Origin: Desulfurococcus mucosus DSM 2162
Lineage (GTDB): Archaea; Thermoproteota; Thermoprotei_A; Sulfolobales; Desulfurococcaceae
Direction: 5' to 3'
Assembly: GCF_000186365.1 (NCBI RefSeq)
Contig: NC_014961.1
Location: 62,001 to 126,000 of the forward strand
Length of the DNA: 64,000 nucleotides
This document shows, one piece after another, positions 53,607 through 62,682 of the stretch; within the stretch, counting starts at the first letter, position 1; every line of letters begins with the position of its first letter. A model generated the notes under the pieces. It did no database searches. It had not been told where the DNA came from and saw nothing but the letters and a program-made list of their open reading frames with translations. The translations under genes and the position numbers were made by a program.

Positions 53607-54197
53607 GTGTCACATGGGTTGCAGGTGGAAACAGAGGTCAAGTTAAGGATAACCGGGGATCCAGGCATCGTTGAGGAAAACTTGTTGAGCCACGGCTTCA
53701 TAAAGGTTGACGAATGCGTTGAAAGAGACATATACTTCAAGCATCCATGCAGGGATCTATCGCTGAGCGATGAAGCCGTGAGGTTACGCTACAGGTCGTG
53801 CAGGAACAGCGGTGAACACTTGGTCTTAACCTATAAGGGGCCGAGGATCAGCAGGGAAGGAGTGCTCAAAGCGAGAATGGAGGTGGAGGCAAGGCTTCAG
53901 CCCGGTGAGATACACAGCATGGTCAAGCTCCTGGAATACATTGGCTTCCCCAAGCTAGCATCCTTCACAAAGAAGCGGTTCATCTTCCATAAGGATGGCT
54001 TGGAGGCAACTATAGACGAGCTCATGGGTGTCGGCTTCTTCCTCGAGGTAGAGTTAAAGAAGCCTGATGCCGTGAAAGCCCTGCAAGACTTACTAAGGGG
54101 ACTCTCCAATGTAACAGTGATGGTTAAGGAAACATACCTCGAGATATGCTTAGAGACAGGGAGGTGTATTGATGAGCAGGGTTCTTTCCCTACTTGA
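53607..54197 (+). CDS. CYTH-domain protein (class IV adenylate cyclase-like)
   Basis: About 196 residues. N-terminal EVKLRI is the CYTH strand with its conserved Glu, followed by ERDIYFKHPC, AVRLRYRSC, VLTYKGPRIS and KARMEVEARL, the acid and base rich tunnel strands. Archaeal CyaB-like members bind triphosphate compounds. GTG 53607 follows GAGGAGG (53590-53596); TTG 53589 and 53619 are alternatives. It is tightly linked to the HDAC-like gene. Confidence 0.82.
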   Translation: MSHGLQVETEVKLRITGDPGIVEENLLSHGFIKVDECVERDIYFKHPCRDLSLSDEAVRLRYRSCRNSGEHLVLTYKGPRISREGVLKARMEVEARLQPGEIHSMVKLLEYIGFPKLASFTKKRFIFHKDGLEATIDELMGVGFFLEVELKKPDAVKALQDLLRGLSNVTVMVKETYLEICLETGRCIDEQGSFPT

Positions 54198-54356
54198 CTA
54201 CCTCTAGGCTATGGCTCAACGCATGTGTGCCGTGAGGGATTTAAGTGAGTGAAGCAATACTTGTATCGCGGGATTTCATCTACGATGGCCTCCCCGGGCA
54301 AGCGGTTGCCTCAGGGGTGGCTGTGGATGCGTAAAGTAGACCCCTGGGTGGGCTGA

Positions 54357-55004
54357 ATGTATAGGGCGTCATCACTGGTTACAGAGGCCCTCTACAGGCG
54401 TGTCATAGGGGAGCACATGGCTAGGATGGGTGAGTTGAGGGACGGTAGCACAATATATGTAACGGATCTAGTTGCATGCAGCCACAAGTACCACATGAGG
54501 AGAAAGTACCCGGAGCTGACAATAGGCTTCGAGCCCTCCATGGTTCTAGGGGAGCTCCTCCATAAAGGGTTAGAGGAGGTGTTGAAGGGCGAGGGCTACG
54601 AGGTTGAGAAAAGCGTTGAAGTACCAGTGGAGATAGATGGAGCCAGGTACATTGTTAAAGGAAGGGTTGACGCCTATAATCCCGGTACTAGAACCGTGGT
54701 TGAAATAAAGAGCTCCAGGACCTCTAGAGGCATTCCTAAGCCACACCATGTTGAACAGTTGAATATATACCTGAACATCATGGATGTCGAATCAGGGATC
54801 CTGGTGTATGTTACAAGCGATAAGATAGTGGAATACGTTATTCCACGGGAAAGAGTCGACGTAACTGGCCTAGTCAGGAACACGTTGGGCAACCTAGTCC
54901 ACCCGCGATACGAGTGGGAATGCGAGTACTGCGTGTTCAGGAGGCTGTGTCCATATGCTAGAGAGGAAGGGGAGAAGCTCTACACGGATACTGGTAGGAA
55001 GTGA
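54357..55004 (+). CDS. Cas4-family Fe-S exonuclease (solitary)
   Basis: 215 residues. N-terminal Cys (DLVACSHKYHMRRKYPE) and a C-terminal trio (CEYCVFRRLC) form a 4Fe-4S ligand set typical of Cas4. The PD-(D/E)xK core is GRVDAYNPGTRTVVEIKSS, with QLNIYL following (QxxxY motif). It would cut single-stranded DNA. No CRISPR array, Cas1 or Cas2 is present in the window, so it is probably a free-standing repair nuclease or a CRISPR gene detached from its array. Start: ATG 54357 (TG at 54360 region preceded by GGTGGGC). Confidence 0.8.
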   Translation: MYRASSLVTEALYRRVIGEHMARMGELRDGSTIYVTDLVACSHKYHMRRKYPELTIGFEPSMVLGELLHKGLEEVLKGEGYEVEKSVEVPVEIDGARYIVKGRVDAYNPGTRTVVEIKSSRTSRGIPKPHHVEQLNIYLNIMDVESGILVYVTSDKIVEYVIPRERVDVTGLVRNTLGNLVHPRYEWECEYCVFRRLCPYAREEGEKLYTDTGRK

Positions 55005-55077
55005 TGAACTCGGGTGAGCGGAGCCTAGGCGATGAAGACGGTCTTGAGTACTGAACATGCCCCACGGACACAACCCA

Positions 55078-56337
55078 TTAGTTGAGAAGGGTTCTCAGAC
55101 TCCTGAAGACCAGGTAGAGATATATGAATGCTGCCACGCTGAGAACGCTTGAAGCCAGCAGGCTTCCCACGGCGCCAAGCCACACGTAGAGTAATCCACC
55201 GATGTAGCTTGCAAGAGCCCAACCCATGTTTTCAATGAATCTCTGGATGCCTGCAGCTCTTCCACGGAGCTCTACTGGGAGTATCCTTGTAAGCATTGCG
55301 GAAATCACCGGTCCCATGAGGGCTCCACCTATAGCCCCACTCACACTGCCGGCTACCAGAGCAGTCATCGGGCTCACCCCCATCAGCGTAGGGGAGGCGA
55401 AGAACAGGTATGATGCAGCTGAGAGAACACTTGTTGTAACCATTACTGCAACATAGTTTTCACTGATCACGGATGCCAGTATCAGCGATGCAATGATCGA
55501 GGAGGCCGTGCCCACCGTGCTTACAATACCCCACTCGGTGTTCGAGACACCTAGTATCCTGACAGAGTATATGGAGCCATAGGTGTTCCATACTGATGAT
55601 GCAAGCGGCGCTATAAAGCCTGTGAACAAGTAGATGAGGATGACGTGCTTCATCATTTTAAACCTGAATAACTCGGTGAGATCCTTCACCAGGTTGAAGC
55701 CTCCCCTGTTAGCCACGGTGAGGGTCTCCTTCAGGGCCCGTGCCCTTAGAAGAAGCACCATCAAGCTCAGTACACCGGAGACCAGGAACCCGTACCTGAT
55801 GCCTTGCACACCATAGATATCGTATAGTCTCCCCCCGATTACAGGCATGAATAGCCATGGTATACTTGGAAACACGTTTAACGCTATGAAACCCTTGAGC
55901 TCCTTCCTCGATGGAATGGAATCCATGATTATTGCCGTCAGCGCGGGCTGGTAGAAGTGTGCGGCTTCATCTATCACCCATACGACGGCGAGCTGGCTCC
56001 AGGACCCCACTAGTGCATAGGCGAACTGCGTCAGTGAAACTAGTAGTGTTCCAGCAAGAATCATCTTAACTCTCCCTACACGATCCGTTAGAAGCCCCCC
56101 TACGACTGTGAAAACCCCTAGGACAACCATGCCAATGGATTTTACCACGGCGATCTCCAGGTCTCCTGCCCCAAGGCTCTTAGCGTAGAGTGAGAAGAAG
56201 GGCTGTACAAGGGCACCGCTTAAACCATAGAGGAACCATGATATAGCCATGACTAGCACGTTCCCGCTTAATACATTCCTCAACTCCCTGAAGCCGTTTG
56301 CGACGCTCTCCATAAGCACCCCCATGTAGCTCATCAT
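55078..56337 (-). CDS. Major facilitator superfamily transporter
   Basis: 419 residues with about twelve membrane helices. The MFS loop 2-3 signature GGLLTDRVGRVKMIL (DRxGR) is present and the C-terminal half repeats the fold (RGRAAGIQRFIENMG). The substrate (drug or small organic) is unknown. Start ATG 56337; TATA-like GTTTTTAAC at about 56351-56359. The gene lies opposite to the sugar ABC importer, with a 114-nt gap to its start codon. Confidence 0.87.
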   Translation of the reverse strand: MMSYMGVLMESVANGFRELRNVLSGNVLVMAISWFLYGLSGALVQPFFSLYAKSLGAGDLEIAVVKSIGMVVLGVFTVVGGLLTDRVGRVKMILAGTLLVSLTQFAYALVGSWSQLAVVWVIDEAAHFYQPALTAIIMDSIPSRKELKGFIALNVFPSIPWLFMPVIGGRLYDIYGVQGIRYGFLVSGVLSLMVLLLRARALKETLTVANRGGFNLVKDLTELFRFKMMKHVILIYLFTGFIAPLASSVWNTYGSIYSVRILGVSNTEWGIVSTVGTASSIIASLILASVISENYVAVMVTTSVLSAASYLFFASPTLMGVSPMTALVAGSVSGAIGGALMGPVISAMLTRILPVELRGRAAGIQRFIENMGWALASYIGGLLYVWLGAVGSLLASSVLSVAAFIYLYLVFRSLRTLLN

Positions 56338-56407
56338 CTATTCATGTGGCGTTAAAAACACGTGTGATTAGTGCTGTGGTTGCCTGCTTGTTGGAAGATC
56401 AGGGACA

Positions 56408-56441
56408 GTTTTATAAGTGGGGCCACTGTAAATTTTATAAC
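56408..56441 (+). promoter_or_regulatory. Two tandem TATA-like boxes before the sugar ABC operon
   Basis: GTTTTATAAG (56408-56417) and AATTTTATAA (56431-56440) lie 23 nt apart. The first is at the usual distance for the start at 56452; the second would be too close unless the first translated codon is further downstream. Confidence 0.45.
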
Positions 56442-56451
56442 GGGTGTGTGT

Positions 56452-57972
56452 ATGAGCCAGGCCCTCACGAAGACGCAAGCCCTGATACTCGTCTTCCTCA
56501 TCATTGTAGCTGTCGCCGGAGTCTTCATCGCGATGCAGTGGCTCTCATCCTCGCAGTCCTCGACGACAACAACACCGCCTCTTACAACGACAACCACTAC
56601 TGGTACAACAACTACCACCGCGACAACAACGACTACCACGCCCGCTGGAAACACGATAGTCATAGGCAGCACCGTCATCCATGTATCAAGCGAGTTCAAG
56701 CAGTTCGTTGAAGACGCGAAGGCTGGGCGGGTCAGTGTCAAGATATACTTCGGCCATGCTTTAACGGAGAACGAGCGTAAGGCGTTCCAGGACATAATAA
56801 GCATGTTTAAGAACGAGTACCCAGGCATAGAGGTGGTTGAGGTAGCGTACTCGGGAATGGACGTGTTAAAGAGCCAGATTAGTGCGATAGCCACGTTGTC
56901 TCCTGAGCAGAGAAGCAACTACATAGGCAAGGTTCCCGACCTCTTCACATGGGCGCACGACTGGATAGGGAGTTTCGCTGATAAAGGCTACATACTTCCA
57001 CTGGAAGAGGTTCTCAGCTCCGACACCATCATAAATGACATTGCGCCAAACCTGCTGCCCATAGCTCTCTCCGCTGTAACATACAACCTGAAAACATATG
57101 GGTTACCCTACGCTGGTGAAACTATTGCACTGATAGTCAATAAGAATCTTGTACCAAACCCGCCGGCATCCTTTGACGAGATGCTTCAGGTAATGAAGTC
57201 CTTCACGAACAGGAACACGGGTAGCTATGGTCTCTCATATCAGGCTGACCCATACCACTTATATCCATTCGTCACGGCTTTCGGAGGCTACTACTATGAT
57301 GAAGCCACTAAGAGCATAGGTGTGAACTCGACTGGCACTAAGCAGGGAATAAAATTCTATATACAGAACGTCCTACCATATGTGGATGTATCGGACTTAG
57401 GGCTAACCTACCAGACAAACCTCTTCCTGAACGGGAAGACACCAATGATGATTACTGGGCCCTGGAACATTGCAACAATAAACAAGTCACTTGGACTCAG
57501 CAACATAGCGATCGCGCCTCTACCAAACATAGGTGACAAGGTGCCTAAGCCGTTCAGCGGATATAGGGGGATTTATATTACCCTGATGGCTAATGTGGGC
57601 GGCAGGGAGCGCCTCTATGCTTCGGTCCTCTTCACACTATATGTTGCATTGAATGATAATGCGTTGAAGATATTGGTGGACAAGAACAACTATGTGCCGG
57701 TGAAGAACACGATGATAACATATATCCAGGAGAATAAGGACAAGTATCCAATAGTCTACGGCTTCCTCACGCAGCTCATGAGGAGTGTACCCATGCCAAA
57801 GGATCCGATGATGGATAAAGTGTGGAATGTCGGAACATACATTAACGCTATACTGGGGAAGTACAGTGAGGCATTACAGTCCGGTAAAACAGTCGATCAG
57901 GCTGTGGCAGAGACACTCAGCGTTGTCGACCAGCAGTTGGATGAGGCCTACGCTAGTATTGTTGGCAAGTAG
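56452..57972 (+). CDS. Sugar-type ABC transporter substrate-binding protein
   Basis: 506 residues. An N-terminal membrane helix (ALILVFLIIVAVAGVFIAM) is followed by a Thr-rich linker (about residues 37-65) and a MalE-like solute-binding domain (VKIYFGHALTENERKAF, PMMITGPWNIATIN, GYRGIYITL). The binding protein is tethered by the helix rather than lipidated, common in archaea. With two permeases downstream it imports an oligosaccharide, perhaps products of the GH57 enzyme at 35858-39256. ATG 56452 chosen; GTG 56446 possible. Confidence 0.9.
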   Translation: MSQALTKTQALILVFLIIVAVAGVFIAMQWLSSSQSSTTTTPPLTTTTTTGTTTTTATTTTTTPAGNTIVIGSTVIHVSSEFKQFVEDAKAGRVSVKIYFGHALTENERKAFQDIISMFKNEYPGIEVVEVAYSGMDVLKSQISAIATLSPEQRSNYIGKVPDLFTWAHDWIGSFADKGYILPLEEVLSSDTIINDIAPNLLPIALSAVTYNLKTYGLPYAGETIALIVNKNLVPNPPASFDEMLQVMKSFTNRNTGSYGLSYQADPYHLYPFVTAFGGYYYDEATKSIGVNSTGTKQGIKFYIQNVLPYVDVSDLGLTYQTNLFLNGKTPMMITGPWNIATINKSLGLSNIAIAPLPNIGDKVPKPFSGYRGIYITLMANVGGRERLYASVLFTLYVALNDNALKILVDKNNYVPVKNTMITYIQENKDKYPIVYGFLTQLMRSVPMPKDPMMDKVWNVGTYINAILGKYSEALQSGKTVDQAVAETLSVVDQQLDEAYASIVGK

Positions 57973-58065
57973 TAGAGGTGTGTCCATGTAATGATAGAAG
58001 CTTTTTTACCAGGTCACCTGGGACAGGTATCCTGGCCACAGTGCTCTCGGTGAAAGGTGCTTCTC

Positions 58066-59511
58066 ATGTCCAGTAGGCGACACCTTTACCCGGCTAGAAT
58101 AGGGTTCTTGATGGCTATCGCAAGCATAGTCCTCTACTTCTTCTTCAACATATGGCCCCTTGCATTCTCAATCGGCATGGCCTTCACCAATGCTAGGGAA
58201 GACAATTTATTCGTGGCACCGGAGGTCATGAGGAACTATGATAACGCCATAGCGTGCGCCAGCTTCATGAAGACCAATGTGACTCTAAGTCTAGCGGTCT
58301 CCAGGGTCTTCGCCGATATAGCGGATACTATGGATAGACTATCCAGTAGTACTAGTGCATTGATGAGCCTAGTGAACAAGTCCCAGAACCCCTCGGAGGA
58401 TCCGATGGTACTACTTGGAATACAATCGCTTTACGCTGAGTCACTGAGGCTTAGAACCATACCGGGCACAGTTAACTCGGTGTTGAATTGCAGTAGCTAC
58501 GGGTTCGCCACCTCGAAGAGCTTGATTGAACCCAGGATCCTGGACGACCTCAACAACATCTACAATGTGGTCTCAGAGATCTCCTCGTACTATGCCTCGA
58601 TGTCCAGGGACAGCTTGTTGAGCAGGCTCTCACAGATCCTTGAACTGAGTAAAGGCGCCTCCACATACTTCAGGAACATGTCGAGCGATTTCCAAGGCTA
58701 CCTGGACAACTATATTGAAAGCGTTAGGGGTGAGAAGGAGTCAAAGATGCTTCGATTCATCGGGCTCGACAATTTTGCCAGACTATTCACCGACCCAAGG
58801 TTCTACTACTCACTATATAAGACAACGGTATTCGTTGCAACCAGCGTGCCCCTCAAGCTACTCCTTGGAATAGGGTTGGCTTTCTTCTACTCAACACCAC
58901 TCATATATGGGAGAAGGGTGCTAAGGGGACTCGCACTGGCTCCATGGGCTCTACCACTATTGCTTTCAGGGTTGACTTGGCGCTTCTTGTTCTCCCCCAG
59001 CGGGCAACTGGGTAGGCTGTTTGGAATACAGTTGTTCACCGATGAATGGCAGGCCTTCCTAGTATACAACCTGTTCGAGGCATGGTTAGCCTACCCCTTC
59101 ATAATGACTGTTACCATGGGGGCTCTCTCAGGGGTTTCCAGGGAAGTCATTGAAGCCTCCTACATAGATGGGGCATCCCTGTGGCAGCGCCTCAGACACG
59201 TTGTCCTCCCACTAGTCTCCAAACCCCTCATGTTGGCCGCGATACTTACAACCGGTGCATCGCTCCAGGCTTTCATGGTGCCATTGCTCCTGAACGGGGG
59301 TGGACCCACCAGGGTGATAACAGTACCGTACTTCGGGAGCAAGACGGGTAATGTCAACGAGATGATAATTCTATTCGGATACAACAGGGCTATAACTGAT
59401 AAGGAGTGGGGTTATGCAGCAGCCACGTATCTAATCGTAGTATTGATAATAATGGTCTATGTAGCGGTCTGGATGTATGTCTCGAGACGAGGTGGGAAGA
59501 GTGGCCTCTAA
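58066..59511 (+). CDS. Sugar ABC transporter permease (MalF-like)
   Basis: 481 residues. The first helix (IGFLMAIASIVLYFFFNIWPLAF) is followed by about 190 residues of charged helical sequence presumed external, then five further helices. The inner coupling motif EASYIDGASLWQRLRHVVLP (EAA loop) contacts the ATPase. The long external insertion is reminiscent of MalF P2 but is probably coiled and helical. ATG 58066 has GAAAGGTG upstream; GTG 58057 is an alternative. Confidence 0.88.
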   Translation: MSSRRHLYPARIGFLMAIASIVLYFFFNIWPLAFSIGMAFTNAREDNLFVAPEVMRNYDNAIACASFMKTNVTLSLAVSRVFADIADTMDRLSSSTSALMSLVNKSQNPSEDPMVLLGIQSLYAESLRLRTIPGTVNSVLNCSSYGFATSKSLIEPRILDDLNNIYNVVSEISSYYASMSRDSLLSRLSQILELSKGASTYFRNMSSDFQGYLDNYIESVRGEKESKMLRFIGLDNFARLFTDPRFYYSLYKTTVFVATSVPLKLLLGIGLAFFYSTPLIYGRRVLRGLALAPWALPLLLSGLTWRFLFSPSGQLGRLFGIQLFTDEWQAFLVYNLFEAWLAYPFIMTVTMGALSGVSREVIEASYIDGASLWQRLRHVVLPLVSKPLMLAAILTTGASLQAFMVPLLLNGGGPTRVITVPYFGSKTGNVNEMIILFGYNRAITDKEWGYAAATYLIVVLIIMVYVAVWMYVSRRGGKSGL

Positions 59512-60352
59512 GGTAATGTGGCTTGTATTCAGGGTCTCCCTGACCGTGGCAGGCTTCCTAGTGTTATTCGCATTGCTCTACCCAGTGTTCTTCATAGTTC
59601 TACAGTCTTTCTACTCTAAGCCAAGCCTTATCGAGGACCCGGTCAAGGCCCTGGGTATGCTGACGATTGAGAACTATGTTAGAGCTGTGGCTAGCCCTGA
59701 GTTCGCGAGCGCCATCCAGATGAGCCTGCTGATAAGTTTACTCACAGTATTGGTCTCAGTGGTCGTGATAACTCCGGCGGCATACGCGTTCTCGAGGTTC
59801 CATTTCAAGGGCAGGGACATGGTGCTCTACATATATCTCATACTGAGCCAGGCGGGAGGAGGCTTCGGCGTCGTCGCCGTAATAGCCCTGCTAATGTTCC
59901 TCCTGGTGTTAAGCTCCTATGGTGTGCCAGCGTATGGTTGGCATGTCCTCCCCTTGATCTACAGTGCCGGGCTCGTCCCATTCCAGACATGGCTGCTTAA
60001 ATCATACTTCGACAACCTTCCCAGAGAGCTGGATGAAGCGGCATTCATTGATGGTGCTGACTGGGGCACCATAATATATAGGATAGTGCTGCCTTCATCC
60101 AGGCCAGCGGTAATAATCATCACCCTGTTCGCATTCATGAGTGCGTGGGGAGAGTTCTTCATAGCGAACCTCCTACGCGTCAACACTATAGGTGCATACA
60201 TATACATGACGGCTTTCGGCGAGCGCGGTCTCCAGGATCCATCAGTGTATGCTGCCCTCTCCCTGATCTACGCTTTCCCGATAATAGTGATATACATGGT
60301 TGCACAGAGATACATGGGAGAAGCCTACAGGCTCGGCATAGTTAAAGGCTAG
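59477..60352 (+). CDS. Sugar ABC transporter permease (MalG-like)
   Basis: 291 residues, six helices, EAA motif DEAAFIDGADWGTIIYRIVLPSSRP in the last third. It overlaps the MalF-like gene by 35 bp. No ABC ATPase gene follows; the ATPase must be supplied from elsewhere, as with multitask ATPases of other sugar importers. Ends 84 nt before the solo right-end repeat. Confidence 0.88.
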   Translation: MSRDEVGRVASKVMWLVFRVSLTVAGFLVLFALLYPVFFIVLQSFYSKPSLIEDPVKALGMLTIENYVRAVASPEFASAIQMSLLISLLTVLVSVVVITPAAYAFSRFHFKGRDMVLYIYLILSQAGGGFGVVAVIALLMFLLVLSSYGVPAYGWHVLPLIYSAGLVPFQTWLLKSYFDNLPRELDEAAFIDGADWGTIIYRIVLPSSRPAVIIITLFAFMSAWGEFFIANLLRVNTIGAYIYMTAFGERGLQDPSVYAALSLIYAFPIIVIYMVAQRYMGEAYRLGIVKG

Positions 60353-60435
60353 CCTGTGGGCTGAAGACGGTTTTTCAAAAGGTGAAACAAGTCCTCCACT
60401 GTATTCACGTATACGGGTGTATCATTGATCACGCG

Positions 60436-60530
60436 ATGCCGGTTCACAGATGTGAACCCGGAACAGATGCGGGGAACCAGTGAACCCCCTAAACGGGAGC
60501 CCCCGCCCTTTAGGGCGGGAAGGAGGTCAG
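60436..60530 (+). repeat. Solo IS605-type right end (orphan omega-RNA-like module)
   Basis: The best-preserved copy: GTTCAC-AGAT-GTGAAC (60442-60457), GGGGAACCAGTGAACCCCC, then CCGCCCTTTAGGGCGGG and AAGGAGGTCAG at 60530. Its terminus lies 2 nt from the end of the converging TFB gene. No left end or transposase is visible upstream to 60353. Confidence 0.65.
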
Positions 60531-60532
60531 CC

Positions 60533-61402
60533 CTACAATAATACATCTATGTCTAGGTTCCTCAGTATTGAGTCATAGGCGTTCCTTATGGCTACATCGG
60601 TGAGACCTATGGTTTCAGCTACTTCAAGCTGGTTTCTCTTGTTGTTGCTTATTATGCCAGCCAGGTATACTGATGCAGCTGCGAGACTAGCCGGGTTCTT
60701 ACCGCTCAGGAACCCGTAGCTCTCGGCGCTTGACGCGATGGAGTTAGCAAGGGTCTCCACCACGGGGGGTGCGTTCAACCTATGCGTTATGAAGCCTATG
60801 TAGTATCTGGGATCGTAGTGCTCATGTGTTAGTTTCACATCTTTTACTGCTTCACGTATTAAGCGTATTCCTTCCCATAGGTATCCGTCCTCAATGTTCA
60901 GCTCTGAGCAGAATACCTTGGCGGATCTAGGCTGCTTATTTATCTTGTAGGAGAGATAGATGGCGGCCACAATTATCTTTCTCACAGTATTCTCCTTGAA
61001 GTTCTTGTCTTTCACTGCTTCGCGGACGAGTAAAGCAGCGGTCTCCCTTACAGGGGTGGGTGGATCCAGGAGCTTCAGGTACTCGTTAAGCCATTGCAAA
61101 GCCTTCTTAAGCTTCCTATCCCTTTTGTCAACCTTTATCTCACTATTAGCTCTCACCCAGCTCCTTCCACGCCTCAGGTGCGCCTTGAAGCTGCCCGCTA
61201 TCTCCGTGCCGCCTACACCGTGATCGTGCACTCTATGGGTGAGTGCTCCACTGTTACGTGGTGTAGTGTTATTCTTCGGGAAGCCCTCGGTGCCCTGATA
61301 TGCTGGTCTCTCATCAACTACTGCTCCGCAAACCTGGCACACATACGTGTTGGAGTCGGAGTCGAAGATAACAGTGTCCCTGCCGCAGTGAGGGCACCTC
61401 AA
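60533..61402 (-). CDS. tfb: Transcription initiation factor IIB (TFB)
   Basis: 289 residues. Zinc ribbon CPHCGRD...CQVCGAVVD at the N-terminus, a B-reader/linker with SFKAHLRRGRSWVR near residue 70, and two cyclin folds (ALQWLNEYLKLLDPP; LAAASVYLAGI). It recruits RNA polymerase to TBP-bound promoters. The gene follows Gar1 with a 4 bp overlap, a classical archaeal arrangement. Its stop codon abuts the right-end repeat. Confidence 0.95.
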   Translation of the reverse strand: MRCPHCGRDTVIFDSDSNTYVCQVCGAVVDERPAYQGTEGFPKNNTTPRNSGALTHRVHDHGVGGTEIAGSFKAHLRRGRSWVRANSEIKVDKRDRKLKKALQWLNEYLKLLDPPTPVRETAALLVREAVKDKNFKENTVRKIIVAAIYLSYKINKQPRSAKVFCSELNIEDGYLWEGIRLIREAVKDVKLTHEHYDPRYYIGFITHRLNAPPVVETLANSIASSAESYGFLSGKNPASLAAASVYLAGIISNNKRNQLEVAETIGLTDVAIRNAYDSILRNLDIDVLL

Positions 61403-61662
61403 CGCTTCCTCCCCCCTCTCCCACGCTTCTTCTCAGCTAAGTGATAGTAGAGCACAGGGGATGGTTTGAAAGCCTTGTTCTCTAGTTTCACGATAACCCT
61501 GGGGTCGTCTACCCTCCCGATTACATCGACGACTCTCCCTATCCTCCTATAGTTGTCATCGTAGACAGAGGAGTTGACTAGTTTAAGGACATCTCTTGAA
61601 ACAGGTTTGACAACAATGAATCCATCCCTAGTGGAGGCCTCCACTATCCCCAACTTGTTCAT
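61399..61662 (-). CDS. gar1: H/ACA ribonucleoprotein subunit Gar1
   Basis: 87 residues. The start LGIVEASTRDGFIVVKPV and the core IGRVVDVIGRVDDPRVIVKL are the Gar1 beta-barrel; a basic C-terminal tail (EKKRGRGGRKR) follows. It is a structural subunit of pseudouridylation complexes. ATG 61662 is preferred over the open upstream frame, which has no family similarity. TATA-like CCTTATATAT (about 61706-61715). It overlaps tfb by 4 bp. Confidence 0.9.
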   Translation of the reverse strand: MNKLGIVEASTRDGFIVVKPVSRDVLKLVNSSVYDDNYRRIGRVVDVIGRVDDPRVIVKLENKAFKPSPVLYYHLAEKKRGRGGRKR

Positions 61663-61835
61663 GAGTATCACGCAGGTATTACTTTCGCAACATATTACTC
61701 CTACTACGGTTTGATATATAAGGAGAGTCCCATTTAAACACCACTTAATACAAAGAACATGTATCACTATAGTTTTTAAATGAAGTATTAAACCTTAAAG
61801 TAATACTTTATGGGAGCACCTTCACGGGTCGGCTT

Positions 61836-62135
61836 TCAGCTACGTGTATCGCCGCGCATACGCTTGATCTCCCTGGCTACGGCTATAAGTGTGCTCAGCT
61901 TACTCATCTTTTTATCCACGAGGACGCGTCCCCGTAATCCATGGATCCTTGGGTACTGTTTCTCCTCGTGAACCGGGTTCAATCCCAGCCTCCGGCAAGC
62001 CTCGAGTATTTCGTCAATGCCTGGGTTCGGTACGGCATCGCTTAAACGTATCTTCCTGCCCTCTCTACGGCTCTTCTTGGAATCTATGTATGATGGGTAA
62101 ACGACTATCTTCCTGCCCTTGTACTCTCTGCTCAA
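61836..62135 (-). CDS. srp19: Signal recognition particle subunit SRP19
   Basis: 99 residues. VVYPSYIDSKKSRREGRKI, EILEACRRLGLNP and the basic RIHGLRGRVLVDKK match SRP19, which folds 7S RNA so that SRP54 can bind. The S8e gene lies 33 nt upstream, so they probably share a transcript. No 7S RNA gene was found in the window. Confidence 0.93.
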   Translation of the reverse strand: MSREYKGRKIVVYPSYIDSKKSRREGRKIRLSDAVPNPGIDEILEACRRLGLNPVHEEKQYPRIHGLRGRVLVDKKMSKLSTLIAVAREIKRMRGDTRS

Positions 62136-62167
62136 AAAACTCCCCTTTTCAAGGGTTTATCGTGAAC

Positions 62168-62557
62168 CTATTTTTTCTCTACGAGAACCCCGTTTAAGAC
62201 ACCGTGTTGCCCAGGCCTCGAGGTAACCTTGACGAGTCCTAGCTCTGTTTTCACAACGGTGCCCTTCGAGATAATCTTGAACCGGGTGTTCTGCGGGTTT
62301 GAGGGCGTCTCAACAACGTCCAGTATCTTCACCTTCTTAGCCGTCTTCTCCCCTGGAAGGGCAACATTAATGTAGAGGGCCTTCTTCAGCTTCACCTTCA
62401 TGTTTCCCCCCAGTGTTCTCACAAACACCTTCTCCTCACTATTGCTCAGAGTAGTATTGGTTGGAGGTGAGCCTAGCTCGTGCTTTCTCTTACCTCTCTT
62501 CTCCCCTTTTAACCCGCCACTCGGCTTCCTTAAGTCATTGCCCTGGTAATACGACAT
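62168..62557 (-). CDS. rps8e: Small ribosomal subunit protein eS8
   Basis: 129 residues. MSYYQGNDLRKPSGGLKG and KRKHELGSPPTNT are the eS8 N-terminal blocks, and the late GTVVKTELGLVKVTSRPGQHGVLNG motif is characteristic. It belongs to the 30S subunit. The Met at 62557 is the probable start; the frame extends only 3 codons further. Confidence 0.95.
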   Translation of the reverse strand: MSYYQGNDLRKPSGGLKGEKRGKRKHELGSPPTNTTLSNSEEKVFVRTLGGNMKVKLKKALYINVALPGEKTAKKVKILDVVETPSNPQNTRFKIISKGTVVKTELGLVKVTSRPGQHGVLNGVLVEKK

Positions 62558-62682
62558 CCTAAACACCTGATACCTTTCTAAACAAGTATCTCCTGGTTAT
62601 AAATCTTTGGCGTTCACGAAACCGGGTTCTCATGTGTATTATCGCCCAGTCTCCTCCACGCCTACCACGGGGGTGAATAGCG

